A DNA stretch of 64,000 nt from Cepaea nemoralis (GCA_014155875.1 JACEFZ010022409.1:62001-126000); one strand, 5' to 3'. Counted from the first letter of the stretch, positions 46,695 through 56,739 are shown. Program-made: numbers and translations. The notes: generated by a model not told the origin, from the sequence alone.

Positions 46695-49600
46695 GGGGAG
46701 ACTGGGGAGAAATGGACCAGCAATTTTGTAGTTTTCAATTTTTGCTCATCACCGGAACAGATTTTATCGAAACATAACAAAACCATGACTAAAATGTTGT
46801 ACATTCATTTATTTTAAAAGGGGAAAACATTTAGCAATCTATTTCTATATGTTTCTTTACAAAATGCATTACAAAAATGTATATGAACATGGGGAGAAAT
46901 GGACCACCATTGGGGTGAAATGGACCAGCACGTGGGGAGAAATGGACCATAGTGGGGAGAAATGGACCTTTTTTAAAAAGAAGCAGCAACAACTCATCCA
47001 TATTGCTATAAGAAATAAATAATCATTAAAAGGATATTTGCAGTTTTTTTTATTATTTTAAGCGACAGTAAAAAAAGTTTAATATGATATATTAATCTAA
47101 TATAAAGTTGTATCGAACATTTATGCCTGCAAGACTTTCTTTGAAGACATAGCCATCTTTGGTCCTAGAAGTGGTTCCAGTGATTGTAGATCTAGTAAGC
47201 TGTGCTTTAATACATGTAATTGAGACACTGGCGACATCTTCTACCTTAGGCTTAACAAATTTACCAGCAACCTTCTCACTCTTGCGCAAGAACTCTACCT
47301 CAACATCACCATCATCATCAATGTCTCCCCTTACAATTCCTACATAGTAAACACAAGTCTTCGTTGTTCCATATTCACATAGCACACACTGGCCTTCAAA
47401 AACCTCACGCACACCAGTCAAGCTAACCGTACACTCCTCATTTTCACCAAATGAAACATCAGAATCTGTGTCATCACAAAACGAAATGTCAGTTTCTGGA
47501 TCTGAATCAACATCAAGTTCTTTCAGCAGCTGTCTCTTTGCCTTTTTGGGTGGAACTTTTGCTGCCTTTTCTTTCATCACCGCTCTTTCCCTAATTCGAT
47601 CCATTTCTGGCGTAGAAGTAGCCAGCATAGTTTTTCCTCTTTTCCTCATATTATTTGAATCTTTTCGCGGACCAGCTTTTGGTAGTCCTCTGAAAACATG
47701 AGGCGAAGTAAAGGAAGAAGTAGCTTTATGTTGAAGACTCCCTGATATTTCCTGCAAGTCATCTACAAGGTTCTCAACATTACACTCTTTCTGATTTTCA
47801 TGAAATTCTTGTGCAGTTTGATCTGTGCTGGTACCACAATGTGGAGATGCTGATCCTGTCTGTTCATTGCTTTCTAAAGTGGCATTTTCACTGTCCTTGC
47901 TGATGGGCCTGTTCGTTATTTCTGAAGGCATAAAATCATCTTCTGTAAAAACATCTTCGTTAAAGGGCCAAATACCTGACACTGCAAAGCCTGATTGAAT
48001 GTTAATGGGAGTTGCCGCTTTAAGAAAAGCGTGGCCTCCAAGATTTGCAACGTGATAGATTGTCAGTGGTGTCCCAACATTTTTCATCATCCATGAATCA
48101 CACGCATTGTTGTAGACCGACTTCATGGGTCCAAAAACTGAACGGTCCAAGGGCTGAGTTTTAGATGAGGTGTGTGGTGGCAACGTGATCACATGAATGT
48201 TGTTTTTCTTGCACAGTTCAAGTGATTCAAATGAAATGTGGGAATCGTGATTGTCCAAGATCAAAATCAAAGGGAAGTCTTTGGAAGGTCTTGAATGCTT
48301 AATGAAGTGATTTATAACTTTGACGAAATTATCACGGGTCATCCAACCTGATTCATTCACAAGGCCAAGGGAACCTTCAGGTGCTCCAGCAAGCATAAAA
48401 TTCTTAAAAATTTTCTGGGAAACACAAAAACTGGAGGGATAATGTGACCCGCAGCTGACACAATGCAACAGATTGTGACCAGTTCTCCTCTTTCTCTGGA
48501 TATCACCTGGCCTATTTGCTTCACTCCTCGTGGGGCAATTACTTTTGGCACTTTCTGTACAGTGGTCAGACCTGACTCATCCAAATTGTAGATTTGAGCT
48601 CCACTCACATTTAGTTTTGTAATGGTTTCCTTCACAATGTTGAAGAAGGTGCAAATATTATGTTTGTTGAAAGCTGTAGCTCTAGTCAGAGATGTTGCCT
48701 CAGGTTGCCTTATGGTCAGCTCGGGATTCCGTCGCAAAAATCCACAAAGCCAGTCATTCCCTGCCATCATTTGCTCATCCCAGGTTAAAGGATGTGCAAT
48801 GTTATTGACTTTCGCCATCTCGTACGCCAAAATACGAACGTTTTTAGTTGTGAGTCCATGGAACATTCTTGCACAATCTTTCAAGTAACTAGCAAAATCA
48901 GCTTCTTGCTTAGCTGTGAAAACAAGGCTATGCCTATAATTTGGTACGAGTCTAGTAGGCAGACCATTTCCTTCTCTGTCTTTTGTAAGATTGTTATTGA
49001 GGGTAGAGCGAGCAATGCCGTACTCCCTTGCAGCTTTCCTCACTTTCATTCCATTTTTCACAGCATTAACAGCTTCTCTCATACGTTCCTCCGTAACGAG
49101 ACCCTTGTTGGTGTTTCTGATGTACAATCTTGGCATCTGAAACAAAAGAGTGACAGAATTATATAACATTTAGAACGGTAAGCCTATCATTTGCAAAGAA
49201 ATACTGATCATAGCACGAATGGCGTGCATCTTTAATAAATCACTGAAATCAAACTTGTTAACAGTTTTATTGGTCTAGATTTAGACCCCAGTATTAAAAA
49301 GAATCAATAATGCTGATATTCGAATGCAATCTTCAACACTTTTAATAACAACAGACTGTCTTGTCAATTTCTTCTATGGGGAGAAATGAACCATGGGGAG
49401 AAATGAACCGGTCCATTTCTCCCCCATCAATGTATTAAACTATTCAGCCATAAAGTCTCTTAAATCTAATATTATATGCTATATTTTTTATATGAACTCT
49501 TAAATAACAAGTAAATAAAGATATTAACGTAATTACCTTGTCCTGATTCCTGACTATGCGTCTGCTTTACGATGGTGTCTGGAACTGGAAAAAGAAACTT

Positions 49601-49787
49601 TAGTGCAGAAAATTTTTCAAACTTTGCGTGGGAACGACCTGTGCGGGAAGTCGATGGCAAATGAAAAATTCGGACTATGTTTGATATGGAAAACAAACTT
49701 ATTATGGTTTCACTTTCATTGCATCACAGCCAGGGGCCAGAGAGGGGGTGGTCCATTTCTCCCCTATGTCCATTTCTCCCCAGTCCC
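46695..49787 (-). mobile_element. pogo/Tigger-like DNA transposon
   Basis: 3093 bp flanked by TA (46693-46694, 49788-49789). Terminal inverted repeats share gactggggagaaatggac (18 bp). The motif ggggagaaatggacca recurs just inside both ends (about 46702, 46891, 46912, 46934, 46954 at the left; 49379, 49394, 49408 and 49750 at the right, some inverted). It encodes a transposase on the minus strand. It separates a minus-strand RTE-like LINE from a + strand LINE. Confidence 0.92.
47092..49136 (-). pseudogene. pogo/Tigger-like transposase, one frameshift
   Basis: Cut-and-paste transposase of the Tc1/mariner superfamily, pogo group. Start at 49136 (MPRLYIRNTNKG) directly follows a tttgtttcag acceptor-like sequence, so a 5' UTR intron is possible. 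N-terminal HTH of psq type ('RKAAREYGIARSTLNNNL'), CENP-B-type HTH ('AKQEADFASYL'...'AGNDWLCGFLRRNPEL'), then the DDE domain: D in 'YNLDESGLTTV', D in 'LILDNHDSHIS', then the 'LPPHTSSKTQPLD' block with its conserved D. A one-base frame change in an A/T run near 48405-48420 joins the two ORFs (49169-48357 and 48468-47092). The acidic, K-rich C-terminal part (about 47600-47092) is unusually long, with a possible structured end. Confidence 0.9.
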
Positions 49788-49895
49788 TACACCAGGAATG
49801 AACAGGTTAACAAAAAAGAGTCTGGGAGAGCAGGAAGATTGCTGTAAAAACAAAAGTCCTTGTCTATCAAGCCTGTGTCCTTAGTACTCTTCTTT

Positions 49896-50733
49896 GATGA
49901 GTTGAGTTGAGTTGAGTTAAGAACCGACATCACTGCACTCAGGACATTCCCATACGTGCTCAGTCCCCTCGTTCAACAGCCAACGAAGAGTCATACTACT
50001 AATCGTTCCCACCGCTATCTGATTATAAGTTCTCCTGGTCTTCCCTCTCAGTTTTGAGATACTTCCAGAGCCCCTGCCGATCCCCCGCAATCTCATTCTT
50101 TCCACATATGGATTCTCAACCTGTTCCTCCGCCTTCTCCACCTGGTCCCACAAGCGCACGACCACCTCTCCCTTGTCCATAGGCAAGATAACACCAAGAG
50201 GTGCATTCTCTGCTAGCCTATCAGCCTGTTCATTCCCCCGTACACCCGCATGACCAGGGCAAAATATCCATACAATTCTCACAATCTGTGACCTCTGAAG
50301 CGACGAGGGCCATTCCACACGAAACATTCCTTTCTCCACCGTACTAAGCATACTCTTTGAATCCGTAATGAACACAACGTGTGTTGCAGTAGTCTCCTCT
50401 AGCCACCGGAATGCCGTTGTTACTGCCTCCACCTCCATCTCATGCTGGAGGTCGTAGTCTCATATGACAGGCTCTCCTTTTTTCAAGACTCGCTCATTAG
50501 TCTTTGCAATAAAGCCGCAGCCACTACGTCTATTTCTCACCACTGACCCATCGGTATAGATGACTATGTCACCTTGATGTGTGTTGCTCTGGATTGGCTG
50601 TTGCACTTCCAACTCAGTGCGGCCCGCTGCCCTTTCCCTGCACTCACGACCCAGTGTTCTTATTACATTGTGCCAGTCCGTCATATCTTCCGAAACATCA
50701 ACCCACTCTCTTTCACGATTGATGGTCTCTAAA
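49896..50733 (-). mobile_element. 5'-truncated RNase H-bearing LINE nested in the + strand LINE
   Basis: 838 bp, flanked by the 14 bp duplication tagtactcttcttt (49882-49895, 50734-50747). On the minus strand: RNase H with 'IYTDGSVVRNRRSGCGF', 'EVEAVTTAFRW', 'FITDSKSML' and 'GHAGVRGNEQADRLAE', ending 'HVWECPECSDVGS'. A local pair of opposite frameshifts creates a TGA near 50460. The tail is (gttga)n read on +, i.e. (aactc)n in the element's sense. Same family as the 57099-61143 element. Confidence 0.9.
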
Positions 50734-50881
50734 TAGTACTCTTCTTTATGGCAGTGAAACCTGGACAACTTACTCACACCAAGAGAAACGTTAAAACAGC
50801 TTTCATATGCGGTGTCTGCGAAGAATTATTGGTACTAAGTGGCAAGACAAAATAACAAATACTGAAGTATTGGAAAGATCA

Positions 50882-51360
50882 AGCTGTATGACAATTTGTT
50901 TCACGCCCAGTCTTGCTTGCTTGCTTGTGTTCGTTGGCTTGAGCTCCAACGCGAAGTCCTGTATGTCGGATGAAGACATCCTATTGTCCATCATCAGTGT
51001 GATGTCATACAGGACCTGAGGTTTGCGTGAGTATCCGTTGTCCCATGTCTGGCTTATTGGTGTGCAGACTGGTGGTTCCTCGCCGTACAGGCAGACACTC
51101 TCCGACTTGGGAGGAGTGCCCAGTCTTAAAAACCAAAGTCGCCTAAAAGTCGAAAGGATGGACTTCATTGCACCGGGTTGTTATCCCATGTAGCTCTGTC
51201 TCTTTCCGCAGCGCGAAAAGCTTCGCACAAAGCACGAACTCCGTAGTTCCAGCGACGACCCTGAAGAGTCTCCTAAAAACTTCACTCGTCAAACTAAGGA
51301 CGCGGCCCGGAATCGAACCCATAACCTTCGGAGCCCGAGTCAGACGGCTTGACCATCAGT
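50882..51360 (-). mobile_element. Probable second tRNA-type SINE or composite insertion
   Basis: On the minus strand the segment begins tggtcaagccgtctgactcg, resembling a tRNA 5' half with a box A-like start. About 45 bases later comes gggttcgattcc, a good box B. The 3' part has (agca)n-like repeats near 50915-50935. It interrupts the + strand LINE reading between 'EVLERSS' and 'RRLRWIKH'. No clear target duplication was found, and the 3' boundary is uncertain. Minus-strand ORF 50803-51168 has no recognised motif. Confidence 0.45.
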
Positions 51361-51467
51361 AGTCTTCGTAGACTTAGATGGATAAAACACATTAGGAGGA
51401 TGGGTGGCGGTAGAATACCAAAGGACATCTTTTTTTTGGTGAATTACAGATGGGTAAGAGATCTCAG

Positions 51468-51706
51468 CCAGCTTCCTGGCCTAGAGGTTAGCGACTTTTC
51501 TCCGTAAACTCGTATACTCTCGTAAGTAACGTGACGACGGTGAGAATCAGCAGTGGTTCGAATCGCGTCGGTAACTTACGGGGTATGTGAGCCGGCCGCT
51601 CAGAAAGCAATGGCAAACTACTGAGCGTAATCTTGCCAAGAAATCAACAATCAGCTGAAAGATGCTGATGTTGACAGCAATGCAATGTAAAGGATATGAA
51701 AAAAAA
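51468..51706 (+). mobile_element. tRNA-derived SINE copy 3
   Basis: Head ctggcctagaggttagcg (box A-like), gtggttcgaatcgcg (box B), core gccggccgctcagaaagcaa then tggcaaactactgagcg, tail tgtaaaggatatg(a)n. Flanking 12 bp duplication aagagatctcag (51456-51467, 51707-51718). Excising it rejoins the LINE reading 'GKRSQ' to 'GRPLLRYKD'. Confidence 0.9.
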
Positions 51707-51919
51707 AAGAGATCTCAGGGTCGGCCTCTACTACGATACAAAGATGTGTGTAAGCGGGACATGATTGATACAGGCATTGATAATGCACATTGGGTGCAAG
51801 TCGTCGCTGAACGTGTTGCATGGAGAGCAACTATCAGAAATGGAATAAAGACAAAGGAGAAAATGACTGTACATAGGTTACACTGTAAGCGTGTGAGACG
51901 TAAGATGGTGCATAATGGT

Positions 51920-52737
51920 TAGGGTTGCCAGACCTCCGGCAAAAAGAGGACATGTTTTCCTTTTTAGCCTAATATTAGTAATATTCTCCGTCTGGCAGGC
52001 AAAGCTAAAAACCTTTAAAATGTCCGGCTTTTCTTATATTTTATGTTATAATGTTTTATGTATTGTTGTTGTTACAACTTACAATGTATCTACACTCTAC
52101 CGTATGTTTACATTGTTAACATGTACACTGTCTATGTATTTCTGCCAACTAGTCGATTCTAGTCATTCGGACTGTTGTCTGTATCTGGCTCATTACTCTT
52201 TTTGATATTTACTTGTACTTCTTTATTAAAACCCATTGCTTAATAATATTTATTTAATTTTCCTATTTATACCAAATATGAAATACAAAAGGAACATAAT
52301 CTTATTCGACTCTATAAAGGGCATCATTCTCACAAAGTAAAATTTGAAGAATCTTACCTGTGAACAGTTTTATGAATATGTGATTGCTAACGAGGATCTT
52401 CTACGAAAAGTTGGCTCTTCCGAGAAATATGTTGCGTAATTAATAAAGATTATAAGGTAATAATAATTGTACAATCGGCTGTTTAAATAATTTTCTTTTA
52501 GGATTTTGAAATATGCCTCTATTGAATTTATATATATATATATATTTTTAACATGATTGTTTCTTGGTCTCGTCACTAGGAGTAAGAGACACTTATTGGT
52601 AGCTATTGTAATAAAATTGTACTGATTGTGGGTTTAATCTGTAACGATCCAAATGAAACATTCAATATGGCCTCCTTTGTCCTCTTTTTTTGTCTTATTA
52701 TGTCCTCCTTTTGGTGCCCACATATCTGGCAACCCTA
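51920..52737. mobile_element. hAT-like non-autonomous DNA transposon (818 bp)
   Basis: Inverted ends TAGGGTTGCCAGA at the left and its complement at the right. The 8 bp flanks ataatggt (51912-51919) and gtaatggt (52738-52745) match at seven of eight positions, fitting an 8 bp duplication. Near both ends lie aaaagaggaca-type inverted motifs. No transposase ORF. It lies in the + strand LINE. Confidence 0.7.
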
Positions 52738-52799
52738 GTAATGGTGGAAATGACCATATGGGCATATTACATAAATAGACACACGTAGTATTATTTGGC

Positions 52800-53048
52800 C
52801 GGTCTCTCAGGCTGTGGGGTTACAACACTTTCTCTCTGTAATCCAGTTTATCACGCAGAGTCTCGTAGCGGAGCGAGAGCTGAGGCGGTTGTCCCCCGCT
52901 CGTGACTTGCGGGATAGCCTACTGAGCCGGCCGCTCAGAAAGCAATGGCAAACTGCTGAGCGTAATCTTGCCAAGAGATCAACATACAGCTGAAAGATGC
53001 TGGTGTTGACAGCTAACTCCTGTAAAGGATATGCTAAAAAAAAAAAAA
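52800..53048 (+). mobile_element. tRNA-derived SINE copy 4
   Basis: Starts ccggtctctcaggctgtggg; the head is partly degenerate. Core gagccggccgctcagaaagc then aatggcaaactgctgagcg, tail cctgtaaaggatatgct(a)n. Flanking 13 bp duplication agtattatttggc (52787-52799, 53049-53061). Confidence 0.9.
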
Positions 53049-53330
53049 AGTATTATTTGGCGCTCACAGAAGAAGAAGAAGGAAATTGCGATTAGAAGAC
53101 GCACTCGACAACATAAAATTTGAAAGCTATAATAGTTACCGACCGGGATCGAACCTGTCGCCTCCAAATGACGACGGCGCCTCGCTGCAGGAACAAGTGT
53201 ACTTCGACGCACGACCAACTAGACACTCCGAAGCGAGAATCGTACCCCTAGATTGTGGACGAACATTTACAGCGAGAATTGGTTTGATCGGTCACATTCG
53301 CTACGGCCATGGGTTGGAGCCTTTGTGTTA

Positions 53331-53564
53331 AAGCACAATGTAACAAACTTTCGTCTGTCAAGTGCAAAGTTCTAACCATGTGAATCACTATCAGAAAGAC
53401 GCAGTTGTCATCTTTTGATCGCAAGATTAAAAACAAACAAACAAACAAACACGCAATTGAAACAATTGATGGAAAATGAGTTGGTGGAAAACAACCAGAG
53501 AAGAAGTTCATTGACGGCTTTTTGTGATATGATGATGTTACGGAGAGATGCCAGTATACTGATT
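53331..53564. other. Spacer between LINE end and hAT-like MITE
   Basis: Contains a short (aaac)n run near 53433. No gene recognised. Confidence 0.4.
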
Positions 53565-53572
53565 CCTTACAC

Positions 53573-54040
53573 CAGTGGTTCTCAATCGGTGGGAAATTCC
53601 CCCCCCCCCCCAGGGGAGAATTTTAGGGTTTCCGGGGGGGGGGGGGGGGGGGATGAAGATCATTTCAAGATCGCGTTAAAACAAGAACCGATTACTTGAT
53701 ATTGTTTTTCCCTTCATACTTCACAGTTATGTACGTCTCATCTTTCTAAAATTCATTTTATAAAGTCAGTAGACCCACAAATCATGTTTTATGTGGATGT
53801 CTAGACTTGTTTTAGTATATGCTATTAAATTTACCTTACATTTACCTTCCATTTACCTACTGTGTAGGGGTGGGGGATTTTTAGATAGAAAATATGAAGG
53901 GGGGGGGGGCGGGAATGACGTTCTGGAAAATACGGTTAAGGGGGGCATGGGCTAAATTTTTGATAGGAAGGGGGGGGGGGGAATGACGTTATGAAAATAT
54001 GGTGACGGGGGCACGGGCCAAAAAAGGCTGAGAACCACTG
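53573..54040. mobile_element. hAT-like MITE (468 bp) with long G runs
   Basis: Ends CAGTGGTTCTCAATCGG and, inverted at the right, CAGTGGTTCTCAGCC, close to the known hAT (Charlie-type) terminal repeat. Flanks ccttacac (53565-53572) and ccttactc (54041-54048) match at seven of eight. The interior holds a C run near 53590 and several G runs (17-18 G near 53634-53651; shorter ones near 53898 and 53970). No ORF. Confidence 0.85.
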
Positions 54041-54140
54041 CCTTACTCGTTGCTGGAGGTCGCCAGATGTGGAGAAGTATGATCGCCCAAGCCAGTCGGC
54101 GAGGAGCTTGATGACGATGATTAGCCAGCATAGCTTTCCC
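54041..54140 (+). mobile_element. Possible LINE 3' tail fragment
   Basis: The stretch ending gatgacgatgattagcc after a short open reading resembles LINE 3' ends seen elsewhere in the window, but no family match is firm. Confidence 0.25.
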
Positions 54141-54397
54141 CCTCTAGCGCCCCGCGAGTATCATCTGTCCGAGGATTATTGACTTAACAGCTGACCCAGG
54201 CCTGCGGGCCTACGTAGGTTCATGTACGACCCGTTTCTAGCCAATCAAACAGGCAGGCCTGACCGTGACCTACTTGTGTTGACCTGTAAACAAGCGCGCC
54301 AGTAACAGATGTCCAGGTCTCCAGCAGCCAGGAACCTTGCATTCTGCAGACATTCCCACTCTACACACTTACACCCGTTGTTGGTAGTTAGACAAAG
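54141..54397 (+). promoter_or_regulatory. Putative KMO promoter and 5' UTR
   Basis: This GC-richer unique sequence lies directly upstream of the KMO start. It has a CCAAT-type gccaatcaaa at 54240-54249 and a cluster tgaccgtgacctacttgtg followed by ttgacctg (54260-54287), i.e. three AGGTCA-like half-sites on the minus strand. No TATA box is evident. The transcription start is not defined. Confidence 0.4.
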
Positions 54398-54445
54398 ATG
54401 GAGATCAAGGGACAGAAACATGTTGCCATCTGTGGCGCCGGCCCG
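54398..54445 (+). CDS. KMO: Kynurenine 3-monooxygenase, coding exon 1
   Basis: Encodes the first 16 residues, MEIKGQKHVAICGAGP, and ends in a consensus 5' splice site CCG|GTAAGT in phase 0. The sequence is the first beta strand and the start of the GxGxxG dinucleotide-binding loop for FAD; exon 2 supplies the rest. KMO is a mitochondrial outer-membrane flavoprotein that hydroxylates L-kynurenine to 3-hydroxykynurenine with NADPH and O2. The start ATG is preceded by gacaaag and is the only one in frame before the domain. Too short to appear as an ORF; recognised by joining to 63518-63587. Confidence 0.85.
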
Positions 54446-54570
54446 GTAAGTTACCCAGCCATGCATACATTCATCATCATCGTGCCAGACTAGACACGTG
54501 CATGCACTTCATGAACACTATGACTACTCTATACTAATACTTAGATAGCCTAAAATAGTTATTTTATATG

Positions 54571-54772
54571 CCGGGCTCCGTGGCGAAGACCTTACGGGCG
54601 CGGTTCGTGATCCCTATACCGCGAATTGGCAGCAGACCGCGTTGCGTTGGTTTTTTTTAACGAAATGGTACCGGTGCCGGTCGTTCAGAAAGCAATAGCA
54701 AACTACACTACTGTATGTAAACTTGCCAAGACGTCAACAACAGCAAACTATGCTACTAACTAACTTTTAAAA
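54571..54772 (+). mobile_element. tRNA-derived SINE copy 5 (diverged)
   Basis: Head gccgggctccgtggcgaaga, box B-like ggttcgtgatcc, core gccggtcgttcagaaagcaa then tagcaaactac. The 3' tail is degenerate. Lies in KMO intron 1. Confidence 0.75.
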
Positions 54773-54814
54773 ATATATACTATATAGGTATATTATATAA
54801 TATATAATATTATA

Positions 54815-55066
54815 TGCCGTCTCCCTGGCGAAGGAGTTAACGACTTTCTCTGATATCCCGTATGTCCGCGTGAGGAACACAGTCGTGCGAGATTCGGCAG
54901 CGGATCACGTCGCGTTGGCTACTTACGCTTACGGGGTATGTGAACCGGTGGCTCAGAAAGCAAAGAAGGCAAACTACTGAGCGTAATCTTGCCAAGAACA
55001 TCAACAACAGTCGAAAAATGCTGGTGTTGACTGAAAGTCCTGTAAGGGATATGCAACATTTAAAAT
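54815..55066 (+). mobile_element. tRNA-derived SINE copy 6
   Basis: Head gccgtctccctggcgaagga, core accggtggctcagaaagcaa then ggcaaactactgagcg, tail cctgtaagggatatgcaac. AT-rich flanks tataatattata near 54800 and 55070 may be its target duplication. In KMO intron 1. Confidence 0.8.
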
Positions 55067-55603
55067 AAAGTATATAATATTATAATAGTATAATACTATC
55101 TATACTCTCACGCAGTCACTCGCACATCTTGCAAATGTTACTAAAATAGTTATATAAACACTGCTAAAGTTGCTTATATAATACTTATACATTATAGCAG
55201 CTTTAGCCATGCTTGCTTATATAATATAGCCATTTTAGTCACATTTGCAAGGTGTGTGCAAGTGCGTAAAAGTGTAGTACTTAACGGGGGGCTAAAATAT
55301 CTGACATAAGCACCTGGCCAGATAAACCAGACACTCATGTTAGGTCTTCCTACATATACGAGAGGTCTTCACCTTCTGTCTTTTGTCTCACAAGTGAATC
55401 CCTGTACATTAAAACTTTGATTAACTGTCACTCAATTAAACATTAGTTTCTGTAATCCATCATCATCCTAAAAATAATAATTTTGGAAGAGATACAACAT
55501 AAAGGACGCTATTTTCAATGTCGCCATTTCCTGGGCTGACCTTACCGTGTCTGTCCTAAAGAATGTGTAGAATAAACTCTTGCCTCAACCTGTTGACAAA
55601 ACT
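55067..55603. other. KMO intron 1, unassigned
   Basis: AT-rich. Inverted-looking stretches tatataatac/gctaaagttgc near 55150-55230 form a weak palindrome. No gene. Confidence 0.4.
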
Positions 55604-55866
55604 GAAGGAACTGAGGCTGTTAGTGTTAACACAACTGAAGGAACTGAGGCTGTTAGTGTTAACACAACTGAAGGAACTGAGGCTGTTAGTGTTAACACAA
55701 CTGAAGGAACTGAGGCTGTTAGTGTTAACACAACTGAAGGAACTGAGGCTGTTAGTGTTAACACAACTGAAGGAACTGAGGCTGTTAGTGTTAACACAAC
55801 TGAAGGAACGGAGACTGTTAATGTTGACTCAACTGAAGGAACTGAGGCTGTTAGTGTTGACAAAAT
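55604..55866 (+). repeat. 33 bp minisatellite (about 8 copies)
   Basis: Units aactgaaggaactgaggctg followed by ttagtgttaacac; the last two are more diverged (ggagactgttaatgttgac). 11 codons long, so two + frames and one minus frame stay open (TEGTEAVSVNT or LKELRLLVLTQ periodicity). Abuts a transposase-like remnant. Confidence 0.92.
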
Positions 55867-55934
55867 TGTGCAACAATGTAGGACTAAACCGTGAAAACCT
55901 TACGCCAGAAGAACACAGATTGGTTGTGAATGTG

Positions 55935-56202
55935 ACAAAATGGATGGAAGCTTTGAAATTTTGAACAATTATGAAATTGTTTCTTGTGTGAATACCATTG
56001 AAGAAGAAGGAATTGATGATGATGAAGGTTCAGTTCTTAAAATCCTACAAGTAGCCACTCAGAAGCAGAAACAATGTTATCAAAGAGCATCGACTGGTTT
56101 CAAATGCAAAAGGAGGAACATGCAACACAGATCCTACTTCTGGTAAGATACAGAACATCGCCGCACAGAAAGCTTGAGCATCAAAGACACAGGAGGAGAT
56201 GA
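55935..56202 (+). pseudogene. pogo/Tigger-like transposase C-terminal remnant
   Basis: In two frames: 'NYEIVSCV.TIEEEGIDDDE' (from about 55970) then, after a shift near 56050, 'SHSEAETMLSKSIDWF' followed by a basic tail to TGA 56200. The order E-I-V... acidic stretch ... S-H-S-E-A.....l.WF is typical of the end of Tigger/jerky-type transposases. The catalytic domain is missing. In KMO intron 1. Confidence 0.5.
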
Positions 56203-56739
56203 CAGATTATTGTAAAGTAATGTAGGTTTATAGTATTACAATATATTTCTGTACATTACTACTCTTATATTGAAGTTTATATCGATCGTTTTGTAAAATT
56301 ATATACAATATATATATGTATTATTAACTTTAAAGGATTTTATTTTCATTTTCGTCTCAAGCCCGCAGTGAAATCTCGTTACTGTACATATGCATTAAGA
56401 GATTTCCGTTATCTGTCACAGCCCTCGTCCCAACGGTGTTGGGTAATCAAAGTTTTACTGTATCTTCTATTGGGATCATCCCTTTAGTTAGATATTCTTA
56501 TAATGAGCCATAATTTCTAGAGACTGTTGGCTAAGTCTTGGGTAGGGACTTCTGCCTATTAAAGTTAGCCACTTTAGTAACATTTTCTAAATTGCTTTTT
56601 AATTGTGCAACCTGCAAAGTCGGATACCTCTTGAAAAAACTTTTAAATTGTGCAACCTGCACAGTCAGATGCCTCTTGAAAAAACAAATCCAATTTAAGC
56701 TGAGATATTAATGTGTGACAGTTTTAAAAAAAAGTTAGT
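56203..56739. other. KMO intron 1, unassigned
   Basis: AT-rich. A short direct repeat attgtgcaacctgca occurs near 56603 and 56647. No gene. Confidence 0.4.

Larger units (their letters stand above)
49795..53330 (+). mobile_element. C-terminal region of one + strand LINE, opened by several later insertions
   Basis: The + strand fragments join in order: 'MNRLTKKS' (49799), 'KVLVYQACVLSTLL' type reading up to 49895, 'YGSETWTTY' and 'MRCLRRIIGTKWQDKITNT' (50748-50870), 'RRLRWIKHIRRMGGGRIPK' (51363-51425), 'GRPLLRYKDVCKRDMIDTG' (51719-51780), 'WRATIRNGIKTKEK' (to about 51870) and 'CGRTFTARIGLIGHIRYGH' (53256-53313). This is the usual order of the post-RT domain of a widespread RTE-like LINE type, ending in a degenerate zinc finger. 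The tract before 53061 joins less surely than the rest. Confidence 0.75.

Noticed and set aside
51300..51350. Genuine tRNA gene on the minus strand
   Set aside because: Box A and B-like motifs are present, but no complete cloverleaf could be drawn and the segment interrupts a LINE, which fits a SINE better.
52500..52560. (TA)n stretch as a promoter
   Set aside because: Simple AT repeat inside a non-autonomous DNA transposon; no gene follows.
55563..55964. 133- and 104-codon ORFs over the 33 bp repeats
   Set aside because: Repeat artefact; the three open frames are mutually exclusive.
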